Origin: Ectopseudomonas composti
GTDB taxonomy: Bacteria > Pseudomonadota > Gammaproteobacteria > Pseudomonadales > Pseudomonadaceae
Direction: 5' to 3'
Assembly: GCA_946886245.1 (NCBI GenBank)
Contig: CAMPIF010000261.1
Coordinates: forward strand, 1 to 6,326
Length of the DNA: 6,326 nucleotides
The position numbers were made by a program, and so were the translations under genes. Positions within the stretch are counted from its first letter, which is position 1; every line of letters begins with the position of its first letter. Under the pieces are notes generated by a model, which did not search any database, was not told where the DNA came from, and saw only the letters and a program-made list of their open reading frames with translations. Positions 1 through 4,524 of the stretch are shown here, one piece after another.

Positions 1-441
1 GGCCTGGAGCTCACGGTTGGTCGCTTCCAGCTTCTCGCGATAGGCCTGGTTCTCGACACGCAGACGCGCACGATCCAGCGCGCGGCGCACCGAATGCTCC
101 AGCACCGCCAGGTCTTCGAGAGGCTTGATCAGGTAATCGGCAGCGCCGAGACGCAGGGCTTCGACGGCATCGTTCATCACGCCGGCGCCGGAAACGACGA
201 TCACCGGCACCTCGACACCCAGCGCGTTGATACGTCGGATCAGTTCAAGACCGTCGACCTGCGGCATGCGCAGATCGCAGATCATCAGGTCGGGGCCTTC
301 CTGCTGGAACACGTCCAGCCCCTGCAAACCGTTGTTGGCCTGCAACACCTTGAAGCCGCTGTCCTCGAGGTAGGCCGCGAGGCTTGCACGTACGACATCG
401 TCGTCGTCGATGATCAGCAGAGTGGCACTGGTTTTGTGCAT
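1..441 (-). CDS. rssB: RssB-like response regulator, N-terminal part (cut by left window edge)
   Basis: The 147 visible residues start at an ATG at 441 (reverse strand) and form a complete CheY-type receiver domain followed by the start of a charged helix. The acidic pocket is D12-D14, the expected phosphoacceptor is D56 in the stretch ICDLRMP, the conserved Ser is S84 (VVSGAG) and the conserved Lys is K106 (LIKPL). From about residue 115 the chain is a predicted amphipathic linker helix rich in R, E, K and L, as in regulators whose output domain follows a coiled coil. In Pseudomonas, RssB homologues of this start carry a C-terminal PP2C-like phosphatase domain and act with a STAS antagonist on general stress signalling; that output domain is off the window, so the assignment rests on the receiver and on the neighbours (PilZ, then MlaA). 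The Shine-Dalgarno is weak: a GGA six bases before the ATG. Another receiver-PP2C or receiver-GGDEF protein cannot be excluded. Confidence 0.8.
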   Translation of the reverse strand, partial: MHKTSATLLIIDDDDVVRASLAAYLEDSGFKVLQANNGLQGLDVFQQEGPDLMICDLRMPQVDGLELIRRINALGVEVPVIVVSGAGVMNDAVEALRLGAADYLIKPLEDLAVLEHSVRRALDRARLRVENQAYREKLEATNRELQA

Positions 442-459
442 GGGGTATCCAGGCAAACT

Positions 460-523
460 GCGCCAGGGCAATTTTGGTCACTGCCCGTGGCGCGGCGCCG
501 CATCTATGGCGCCAGGGCGATTT
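460..523. repeat. Pair of near-identical 15-bp direct repeats upstream of rssB
   Basis: GCGCCAGGGCAATTT at 460-474 recurs as GCGCCAGGGCGATTT at 509-523, 14 of 15 bases identical, with starts 49 bp apart. Both copies lie in the non-coding gap between the divergent rssB and pilZ genes. They could be tandem sites for a regulator or a small local duplication; no known operator is recognised. Confidence 0.5.
461..492 (-). promoter_or_regulatory. Hairpin in the rssB 5' leader
   Basis: CGCCAGGGCA at 461-470 pairs with TGCCCGTGGCG at 482-492, a 10-bp stem with a single bulged base around an 11-base loop. In the rssB transcript it would end about 19 bases before the start codon, close enough to affect ribosome access. 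There is no T-tract, so it is not a terminator. The role is inferred only from position. Confidence 0.35.
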
Positions 524-588
524 CAAGGGGCAGACGGTACTCCCATCTGCCGGCCGATTCAAGCCGGGACCGGTCGTCGTTCGGCGGC

Positions 589-618
589 TTTACAGGTCAA
601 ATCGACGAGGGTTATAAG
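589..618 (+). promoter_or_regulatory. Sigma70-like promoter for the PilZ gene
   Basis: TTTACA (589-594) matches five of six bases of the -35 consensus. TATAAG (613-618) matches five of six of the -10 consensus. The spacer is 18 bp. Transcription would start near 625 and give a leader of about 30 bases before the PilZ start codon, with the ribosome binding site inside it. This is the best promoter match in the window. Confidence 0.6.
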
Positions 619-654
619 AGCCGCGGGAGAGCTCATAAGAAGAGGACAGGGTCC

Positions 655-954
655 ATGAGTCAGAATGATCGAGCGTACAGCGAGAAACGCGACTACATCC
701 GCATGCGACTGGAAGCTGCAGTCGTCCTCCATCATGCTGGCCAGGAAATTCCTGCGCTGTGCCTGGATCTTTCCAGTACCGGCATGCAAATCGAGGCCGA
801 AGTTGCCCTGAGCATGGGCGACAAGGTCAAGGTCCACATCCCTTCGGAGCACAGCGAACTCGCCGGCCTCGACGCCCAGGCAGAGGTCGTGCGGGTGGGC
901 GATCTGGGCGACGGTCGTCAGTCGCTGGGCCTGGCAATCATCTCCATGAGCTGA
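655..954 (+). CDS. Single-domain PilZ protein, probable c-di-GMP receptor
   Basis: A 99-residue protein made almost entirely of one PilZ domain, the fold that binds the second messenger cyclic di-GMP. Both ligand motifs are present: the RxxxR arm at R12-R16 (RDYIR) and the DxSxxG loop at D38-G43 (DLSSTG), so binding competence is likely. There is no signal peptide or membrane segment, so it should be cytosolic and work through a protein partner. The ATG at 655 is chosen because GAGGA (642-646) sits eight bases upstream; a longer in-frame reading to the left lacks such a site and would cross the control region. It is divergent from rssB and convergent with mlaA, the same context as PA2799 in P. 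aeruginosa, which is listed among that species' PilZ proteins. The output it controls cannot be read from the sequence. Confidence 0.9.
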   Translation: MSQNDRAYSEKRDYIRMRLEAAVVLHHAGQEIPALCLDLSSTGMQIEAEVALSMGDKVKVHIPSEHSELAGLDAQAEVVRVGDLGDGRQSLGLAIISMS

Positions 955-964
955 AACCTGCATT

Positions 965-1000
965 TACGAAAAAGGCGGCCTTCAGGCCGCCTTTTTCGTA
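965..1000. terminator. Bidirectional rho-independent terminator between pilZ and mlaA
   Basis: A perfect palindrome with 17-base arms (965-981 and 984-1000). The GC core GGCGGCCT pairs with AGGCCGCC, closing on a TTCA tetraloop. The core is flanked by AAAAA (969-973) and TTTTT (992-996), so each strand has a U-tract. It lies 10 bases past the PilZ stop and 10 bases past the mlaA stop, and fits termination of both convergent genes. Confidence 0.93.
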
Positions 1001-1010
1001 TCCACAGGAC

Positions 1011-1715
1011 TTAGAAATCGTCTTCGACCTGCCCATCCTTGACCTTGAACTCACGGCTCTGCAGGTAGGCGTTGCGAATGAAGATGTACTTGTCGCCGCT
1101 GATCAGACGCTCTGCCTGCAACAGGTTGGCACGAGTGTCGACCACCTGCACGCCACGGGTGACGTTACGGGTCGGCACGTGGTCCATGTACGGATACGGC
1201 GTCAGGAAGCTGTCCGGTACTCGACCCGTGGCATCACGCACGGTGCTTGGGCCGAGAAGCGGGATGACCAGGTAAGGGCCGCTGTTCAGGCCCCAGGCGC
1301 CAAGGGTCTGACCGAAGTCTTCGTCGTTCTTGCGCAGGCCCATGTGCTTGGCCACGTCGAAGAAGCCCAGTACGCCGAAGGTGGTGTTGAAGATCAGGCG
1401 ACCGGTATCGACGCCGGCGTTGTGCAGCTTGCCCTGCAGCAGGTTGTTGGCCAGGTTGCCGACGTCGCCGATATTGCCGAACACGTTATGCACGCCATCT
1501 TCGAGAAACTGCGGCGTGACAGCCCGGTAACCCTGGGCGATCGGCTTCAGCGCATAGGTGTCGACGGTATCGTTGAAGCGGAAGATCGGGCGATTGAAAC
1601 TTTCCCAAGGGTCTTCTTCCGAAGCGGCCTGACTCATCGCAGGCAGCAGGCTCAGGCCGACGAGGGCCATCAGGCCACCCAGGCGCGAGATCCAGCGAGC
1701 ACCGATCACATGCAT
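1011..1715 (-). CDS. mlaA: MlaA/VacJ family outer-membrane phospholipid transport protein
   Basis: 234 residues. MlaA sits in the outer membrane with a trimeric porin and removes mislocalised phospholipid from the outer leaflet, passing it through MlaC to the MlaFEDB ABC complex. Family marks seen: the DPWESFNR start of the domain (residues 35-42), GNIGDVGNLANNLLQG (80-95), an FNTTFGVLGFFDVA block (109-122), DFGQTLGAWG (133-142), GPYLVIPLLGPSTVRD (146-161) and a C-terminal helix ending in IRNAYLQSREF. Residues 1-30 are a signal peptide (R7 and R11, then a hydrophobic core ending PAMSQA) with likely cleavage after A30. Unlike E. coli MlaA, a lipoprotein, this protein has no cysteine at all, so it cannot be lipidated. 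The ATG at 1715 is supported by AAGGAGAG (reverse strand, 1722-1729). It is monocistronic here, facing the thioesterase, with no other mla genes in view. Confidence 0.95.
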   Translation of the reverse strand: MHVIGARWISRLGGLMALVGLSLLPAMSQAASEEDPWESFNRPIFRFNDTVDTYALKPIAQGYRAVTPQFLEDGVHNVFGNIGDVGNLANNLLQGKLHNAGVDTGRLIFNTTFGVLGFFDVAKHMGLRKNDEDFGQTLGAWGLNSGPYLVIPLLGPSTVRDATGRVPDSFLTPYPYMDHVPTRNVTRGVQVVDTRANLLQAERLISGDKYIFIRNAYLQSREFKVKDGQVEDDF

Positions 1716-1772
1716 TTAAATCTCTCCTTGAGGAAAACAATGTGGCCACCGCCAGCAGGCCGAATGCCGCGT

Positions 1773-1778
1773 AGTATA
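1773..1778 (-). promoter_or_regulatory. Possible -10 element for mlaA in the mlaA/thioesterase divergent gap
   Basis: Reading leftward, the 104-bp gap holds TATACT (reverse complement of 1773-1778), five of six bases of the -10 consensus. The best -35 at 17 bp spacing (TGCCCA) matches only three of six. A start near 1766 would leave a leader of about 50 bases. On the plus strand the overlapping TATAAA (1775-1780) could serve the thioesterase, but no -35 stands out. Assignment to either gene is weak. Confidence 0.3.
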
Positions 1779-1819
1779 AAGCCTGAAGCCCTGATTGGGC
1801 AGCATAGCGAAGAAAAGCG

Positions 1820-2230
1820 ATGACCGACGAGACCCTGCTGCACACTGCACACATCCCCGTACGCTGGGGCGACATGGACAGCTACGGGCATGTCAACAAC
1901 ATCATCTACATGCAATATCTGGAAGAGGCCCGCGTCGCCTGGTTCGAGCTGGCCGGCGTGCCGATGAGCAACGTGCCGTTCGGCCCGGTGGTACTGCAGA
2001 CCCAGCACACCTACCTGAAACCGGTGATACACCCCGCCACCGTGGTGGTCGAACTGCGGGCCGGCGCGGCGGGGCGCAGCAGCCTGGTGATCGAACACCG
2101 GCTGACCACCGTCGAAGACCCGCTCACCGTCTACGGCGAGGGTTACTGCAAACTGGTGTGGATCGACCATGAAGGCGGCCGGTCGGTGGCCCTGCCGGAG
2201 CATGTACGCGCCCTGTTCAACGTCATCTAG
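1820..2230 (+). CDS. Acyl-CoA thioesterase, 4-hydroxybenzoyl-CoA thioesterase (hotdog) family
   Basis: A 136-residue single hotdog domain, the normal length for the YbgC/FcbC-type group, which hydrolyse acyl-CoA thioesters to free acid and CoA, usually as tetramers in the cytosol. The active-site signature is at residues 15-27 (RWGDMDSYGHVNN). D20 aligns with the catalytic Asp of 4-hydroxybenzoyl-CoA thioesterase, and the following helix IIYMQYLEEAR is typical. The rest is the five-stranded sheet region (VVVELRAG, SLVIEHRL, YGEGYCKLVWID). There is no signal peptide. The ATG at 1820 has only a weak purine-rich site (GAAGAAAAG) upstream. It is divergent from mlaA and followed after 62 bp by the HAD-like gene on the same strand, so the two may be co-transcribed. 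The natural acyl substrate cannot be deduced. Confidence 0.9.
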   Translation: MTDETLLHTAHIPVRWGDMDSYGHVNNIIYMQYLEEARVAWFELAGVPMSNVPFGPVVLQTQHTYLKPVIHPATVVVELRAGAAGRSSLVIEHRLTTVEDPLTVYGEGYCKLVWIDHEGGRSVALPEHVRALFNVI

Positions 2231-2248
2231 CGGTCATATTGCGGTCAT
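2221..2248. repeat. Three TCAT units at 11-bp spacing at the thioesterase 3' end
   Basis: TCAT occurs at 2223-2226, 2234-2237 and 2245-2248, exactly 11 bp apart; the last two are part of GCGGTCAT repeats (2230-2237 and 2241-2248). The first copy lies in the last codons of the thioesterase gene. Helical-turn phasing next to a palindrome (2262-2277) could mark a regulator site, but chance is possible with units this short. Confidence 0.35.
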
Positions 2249-2261
2249 CCTTCGGCGCTAG

Positions 2262-2277
2262 ATTGACCTAGGCCAAT
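2262..2277. promoter_or_regulatory. Operator-like palindrome just upstream of the HAD-like gene
   Basis: ATTGACCTAGGCCAAT is a 16-bp palindrome with seven of eight base pairs matching (the exception is A2266 against C2273). It sits 15 bases before the HAD-like start codon, inside the 62-bp gap after the thioesterase. Symmetry of this size fits a dimeric regulator site. It has no U-tract and the core is short, so it is not a terminator. No specific regulator is recognised. Confidence 0.4.
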
Positions 2278-2292
2278 GCCACGGATGATCCC

Positions 2293-3009
2293 ATGCCCTC
2301 CCCCTGCACTGCCCTGATCCTTCAACTCTCCGGCTGCCTGGTCGACTTCGGCGCCCGCACGCTACCCGTCGCGCTGCAACGACTGCATCCCGAGTGCACG
2401 ACGTCGAACCTCGCGGCTGCGCCGCAACAGGCACTGGACGCCTGGTTAGGCAAACCGGCAAGCGCAGCACAGCGGCAGGCGCTGCAACAGACGCTGAGCG
2501 AGGTGGCCGGCGACCATGCCGAGCTGACCCCAGGTGCTGCACAGCTGCTGCAAACCCTGCATGCCACCGACACGCCCTGCGCCTGGCTGGACGACCTGCC
2601 AGCCGATGCCAGCCTGCGCCTGGCCGAAGCGCTGCCCACGCCCATCGAAGCGGTACTGGCGCACCAGGCCAGGCCGTGGCCGGCACCAGACAGCTGCTGG
2701 CATGCCTTGAGCCAGCTGGACGTCGAGCGCCTGGATGGCTGCATCGTCGTCAGCGGCTATCCGCTGCTGCTGCAAGCCGGGCTCAATGCCGGCTGCTGGA
2801 CCATCGGCCTGGCTGCCTGCGGCCCACTCTGCGGCTACGCCCTGGCCGACTGGCAGGCACTTGGCGCGAGCGATCAGGAACACGTGCGCGCCGAGGCCAC
2901 GCTGCAACTCTATCGCCTGGGCGTGCACTCGGTGGTCGATCATCTGGGGGAAATCGAGGCCAGCCTGGACGATATCGGCGTGCGCCGCAGCAAGGGCGAA
3001 AAGCCCTGA
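2293..3009 (+). CDS. PhnX-like HAD-superfamily protein with degenerate catalytic motifs (probable pseudoenzyme)
   Basis: 238 residues with the layout of phosphonoacetaldehyde hydrolase (phosphonatase), a HAD-family enzyme, but apparently without its chemistry. The first strand and loop, LILQLSGCLVDFG (residues 8-20), align with the family's VILDWAGTTVDFG; the nucleophile Asp is Gln11 and the Thr two residues after the Gly is displaced. The Ser/Thr of motif II is absent (CAWLDDLP, 96-103). The acidic VDD motif before the PG turn is VVSGYP (152-157). Fold-level similarity remains: RPWPAPDSCW (127-136) resembles the GRPAPWM stretch, GLNAGCWTIGLAACG (163-177) resembles EGLNAGMWTVGLA, and the end LGVHSVVDHL...GEKP matches the family tail. 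K54 is the only candidate for the Schiff-base Lys, and the alignment there is poor. The ATG at 2293 has a weak ribosome site; an in-frame stop at 2269-2271 rules out longer forms. It probably follows the thioesterase in one transcript. A binding or scaffolding role is inference. Confidence 0.75.
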   Translation: MPSPCTALILQLSGCLVDFGARTLPVALQRLHPECTTSNLAAAPQQALDAWLGKPASAAQRQALQQTLSEVAGDHAELTPGAAQLLQTLHATDTPCAWLDDLPADASLRLAEALPTPIEAVLAHQARPWPAPDSCWHALSQLDVERLDGCIVVSGYPLLLQAGLNAGCWTIGLAACGPLCGYALADWQALGASDQEHVRAEATLQLYRLGVHSVVDHLGEIEASLDDIGVRRSKGEKP

Positions 3010-3069
3010 GTCTTTGACTCGGATCAGGCAAAGCCGGCCCGCTTGGATTAACCTTCAGGTACGGGTTGA

Positions 3070-3096
3070 AAACTTCCGGCGCTGCTGGGGGTCAAT
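3070..3096 (+). promoter_or_regulatory. Candidate AlgU/sigma-E-type promoter for the DUF4404 gene
   Basis: AAACTT (3070-3075) resembles the GAACTT -35 element and TCAAT (3092-3096) resembles the TCAAA/TCTGA -10 element of AlgU/RpoE promoters, with the usual 16-bp spacer. A start near 3103 would leave a leader of about 25 bases that contains the strong ribosome site. No sigma70-type pair was found in the 118-bp gap. Match quality is moderate. Confidence 0.35.
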
Positions 3097-3127
3097 GCCT
3101 AAGCTGATTCGACAAGGAGAGAACTCT

Positions 3128-3394
3128 ATGCCAGCAAGCGACCTGCAGCAGCAACTGGAAGCCCTCCAGCAACACTTGGCCCAGGATACGCCGCTCAGCG
3201 AGGAAGAACGCGCATCGCTTTACCTGCTGACCCAGGAAATCGAAGTGCAATTGGCGCGTGAGGCGGCCTCGGCGCCCGACGCCACGCTGGTCGATGGCGT
3301 CAATCTGGCGGTGGAACGTTTCGAGGCCAGCCACCCCACCCTCGCCGGCACCCTGCGCAACATCATGCAGAGCCTGGCCAATATGGGTATCTGA
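3128..3394 (+). CDS. DUF4404 family small protein
   Basis: An 88-residue protein with the marks of DUF4404: an N-terminal helical, Gln/Leu-rich region (LQQQLEALQQHLAQ), the central PLSEEERASLYLLTQEIE, and the C-terminal FEASHPTLAGTLRNIMQSLANMGI-type ending (residues 65-88), where HPTLA and the final MGI are characteristic. It has no Cys, no signal peptide and no membrane segment, and should be a cytosolic all-helical, possibly coiled-coil, protein. No function is established for the family. The ATG at 3128 is clearly favoured: AAGGAGA (3114-3120) lies seven bases upstream. The reading frame stays open far to the left, over the HAD-like gene, but that is a shadow. It is separated from the HAD-like gene by 118 bp and followed by its own terminator, so it may be a single-gene unit. 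Confidence 0.85.
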   Translation: MPASDLQQQLEALQQHLAQDTPLSEEERASLYLLTQEIEVQLAREAASAPDATLVDGVNLAVERFEASHPTLAGTLRNIMQSLANMGI

Positions 3395-3429
3395 ATGCCC
3401 TGCCCCGGCTAACATCGAGCAACTCAAGC

Positions 3430-3455
3430 AAATGCCGCCATTGGGCGGCATTTTT
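3430..3455 (+). terminator. Rho-independent terminator after the DUF4404 gene
   Basis: AAATGCCGCC (3430-3439) pairs perfectly with GGCGGCATTT (3444-3453) around an ATTG loop, and the T-run 3451-3455 follows. It ends the rightward DUF4404 transcript. It also lies seven bases past the queF stop on the other strand, where the tail (ATTTGC) is weaker, so it may serve both convergent genes. Confidence 0.88.
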
Positions 3456-3461
3456 CATGGG

Positions 3462-4292
3462 CTACTGGCGTGCCAGGCGAGCATTTTCCGGCGTGATCGC
3501 CTCGCTGCTGCGGTACGGATTGATATCCAGCCCGCCGCGACGCACATAACGCGCATAGACAGTCAGAGACTGCGGCTGCAGCAATTGCTGCAGATCGAGG
3601 AAGATGCGCTCCACGCACTGCTCGTGAAAATCGGCGTGCTGACGGAAGCTCACCAGGTAGGCCAGCAGGCTGGCATGATCCAGCGCCGCGCCGCGGTACT
3701 GCACCACAAGACTGCCCCAGTCCGGTTGGCCGGTGACCGGGCAGTTGGACCTGAGCAGATGGCTGTGCAGGCGCTCTTCCACCACCCGACCAGTATCGCA
3801 ACGCAGCAGTTCGGGCTGCGGATGATCGTACTGGCTGACGCGGATGTCCAACTCATCGATGCACTGACCCGGCAGCGTCGCCACGCCCTCCTCAGAAACC
3901 TCGGCCAGCGAGCGCAGGCGCACCGCCACCGGCTTGCCGGCCACCGCCGACAGATCACGCACCAGCGTCGCTTGCAGCTCACCCCAAGTGGCGAAAGCCG
4001 ATTGGTTCAGGGAGTTGAGGTACAGCTTGAAAGACTTCGACTCGATGATGTTTGGCGAGTCTGCAGGAATGGCGAACTCACCGATGGCCACTACCGGCTT
4101 GCCGGACGGCAGCAGCCAGGAAAGTTCGTAGCAGTTCCAGTAGTCCACGCCCTGATACGGCAGGCTGGCGCCATCGAGGCCCAGCTCCGCCCACTTGGTG
4201 GTACGCGAGATGGGGAACAGCAGTTCGGGGCTGTACTCGGCGATGTACTGGCTGGACTTGCCCAGCGGGGAATGTTCGGCGGGGTGCTGCAT
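3462..4292 (-). CDS. queF: NADPH-dependent 7-cyano-7-deazaguanine reductase, two-domain (E. coli-type) QueF
   Basis: 276 residues, close to the 282 of E. coli QueF. It reduces the nitrile of preQ0 to the aminomethyl of preQ1 with NADPH in the cytosol, a step of queuosine synthesis for tRNA wobble position 34. The QueF motif for cofactor binding is at residues 84-89 (ESKSFK), in the first tunnelling-fold half. The second half has the catalytic pair C184 ([14 protein letters not shown]), which forms the thioimide, and D191, at the same seven-residue spacing as C190/D197 of E. coli, plus H223/E224 (FHEQCVERI) for substrate binding. The ATG at 4292 is preferred over an in-frame TTG at 4301: it gives the usual [11 protein letters not shown] start and has GGA nine bases upstream, whereas the TTG has no room for a ribosome site. 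Other queuosine genes are not in view. No riboswitch was recognised in the leader. Confidence 0.97.
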   Translation of the reverse strand: MQHPAEHSPLGKSSQYIAEYSPELLFPISRTTKWAELGLDGASLPYQGVDYWNCYELSWLLPSGKPVVAIGEFAIPADSPNIIESKSFKLYLNSLNQSAFATWGELQATLVRDLSAVAGKPVAVRLRSLAEVSEEGVATLPGQCIDELDIRVSQYDHPQPELLRCDTGRVVEERLHSHLLRSNCPVTGQPDWGSLVVQYRGAALDHASLLAYLVSFRQHADFHEQCVERIFLDLQQLLQPQSLTVYARYVRRGGLDINPYRSSEAITPENARLARQ

Positions 4293-4378
4293 GGCGGGCA
4301 ATCCAGGGTGGCGAAAAACCGCGCGAGTTTAACGGGTTGACCGGCCAGCCGCACGCACCAAGCCAGATACGATCTCAT

Positions 4379-4524
4379 CGTAGGGTGCGCCATGCGCACC
4401 GGCAGTTTACAAAGCCAACACCATGGGAGTGGGCTGTAGCAGCGACAAGAGCTTGCCGCCAAAGCACCTCGCACAGGTACCTGCCACGAGATCGAGAAAT
4501 CCGGTGCGCACGGCGCACCCTACG
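4379..4524. repeat. Inverted pair of GTAG-headed REP hairpins (BIME-like element)
   Basis: The 24 bases at 4379-4402 and the reverse complement of 4501-4524 agree at 23 positions, and the match stops abruptly on both sides. Each arm is itself a hairpin: GTAG (4380-4383), then GGTGCGC, loop CAT, GCGCACC (4384-4400); the right arm has loop ACG at 4510-4512. A GTAG tetranucleotide directly before a palindrome is the known layout of REP sequences mobilised by REP-associated tyrosine transposases (RAYTs), and two facing copies make a BIME. The 98-bp interior is non-coding. The right arm overlaps the RND stop codon. No clear target-site duplication flanks the element. The family assignment comes from architecture alone. 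Confidence 0.8.
4424..4458. repeat. Possible decayed second repeat inside the REP pair
   Basis: The stretch starting TGGGAGTGGGCTGTAGCAGC (4424-4443) and continuing through GACAAGAGCTTGCCG resembles the GGAG-headed, GGGCTTTAGCCC-type repeats of pseudomonads, but its palindrome is mostly lost. If real, it is an older repeat lying between the two GTAG-type arms. The match is by recollection of the motif style, not by alignment. Confidence 0.3.

Noticed and set aside
455..470. Sigma54-type promoter upstream of rssB (TGGCGC...TTGC)
   Set aside because: The GG and GC elements are two bases too close for a sigma54 site.
759..1823. 354-residue open frame on the plus strand across mlaA
   Set aside because: It crosses a perfect terminator and is antisense to a clearly recognised MlaA, with no plausible start or domain.
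2263..2290. TTGACC as a -35 box for a promoter of the HAD-like gene
   Set aside because: At normal spacing the -10 would fall on the poorly matching bases around 2284-2291 and transcription would start inside the coding region; the palindrome reading is preferred.
2322..2943. Several long open frames on both strands over the HAD-like gene
   Set aside because: They are GC-rich shadow frames with low-complexity Arg/Ala/Ser-rich products, no ribosome sites and no family resemblance; the PhnX-like frame explains the region.
3028..3046. Hairpin after the HAD-like gene (CAAAGCCGGCCCGCTTG)
   Set aside because: The stem is short and imperfect and there is no T-tract, so it is not a supported terminator.
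3258..4340. 360-residue open frame on the plus strand across queF
   Set aside because: It is antisense to QueF, whose catalytic residues are all present, and it runs through the terminator at 3430-3455.
4293..4378. preQ1 riboswitch or clear promoter upstream of queF
   Set aside because: No preQ1-aptamer-like hairpin with A-rich tail and no convincing -35/-10 pair could be seen on the reverse strand.
4474..4483. CAGGTACCTG perfect 10-bp palindrome
   Set aside because: Too short to mean much in a GC-rich genome, and it lies in the interior of the REP pair with no gene start nearby.
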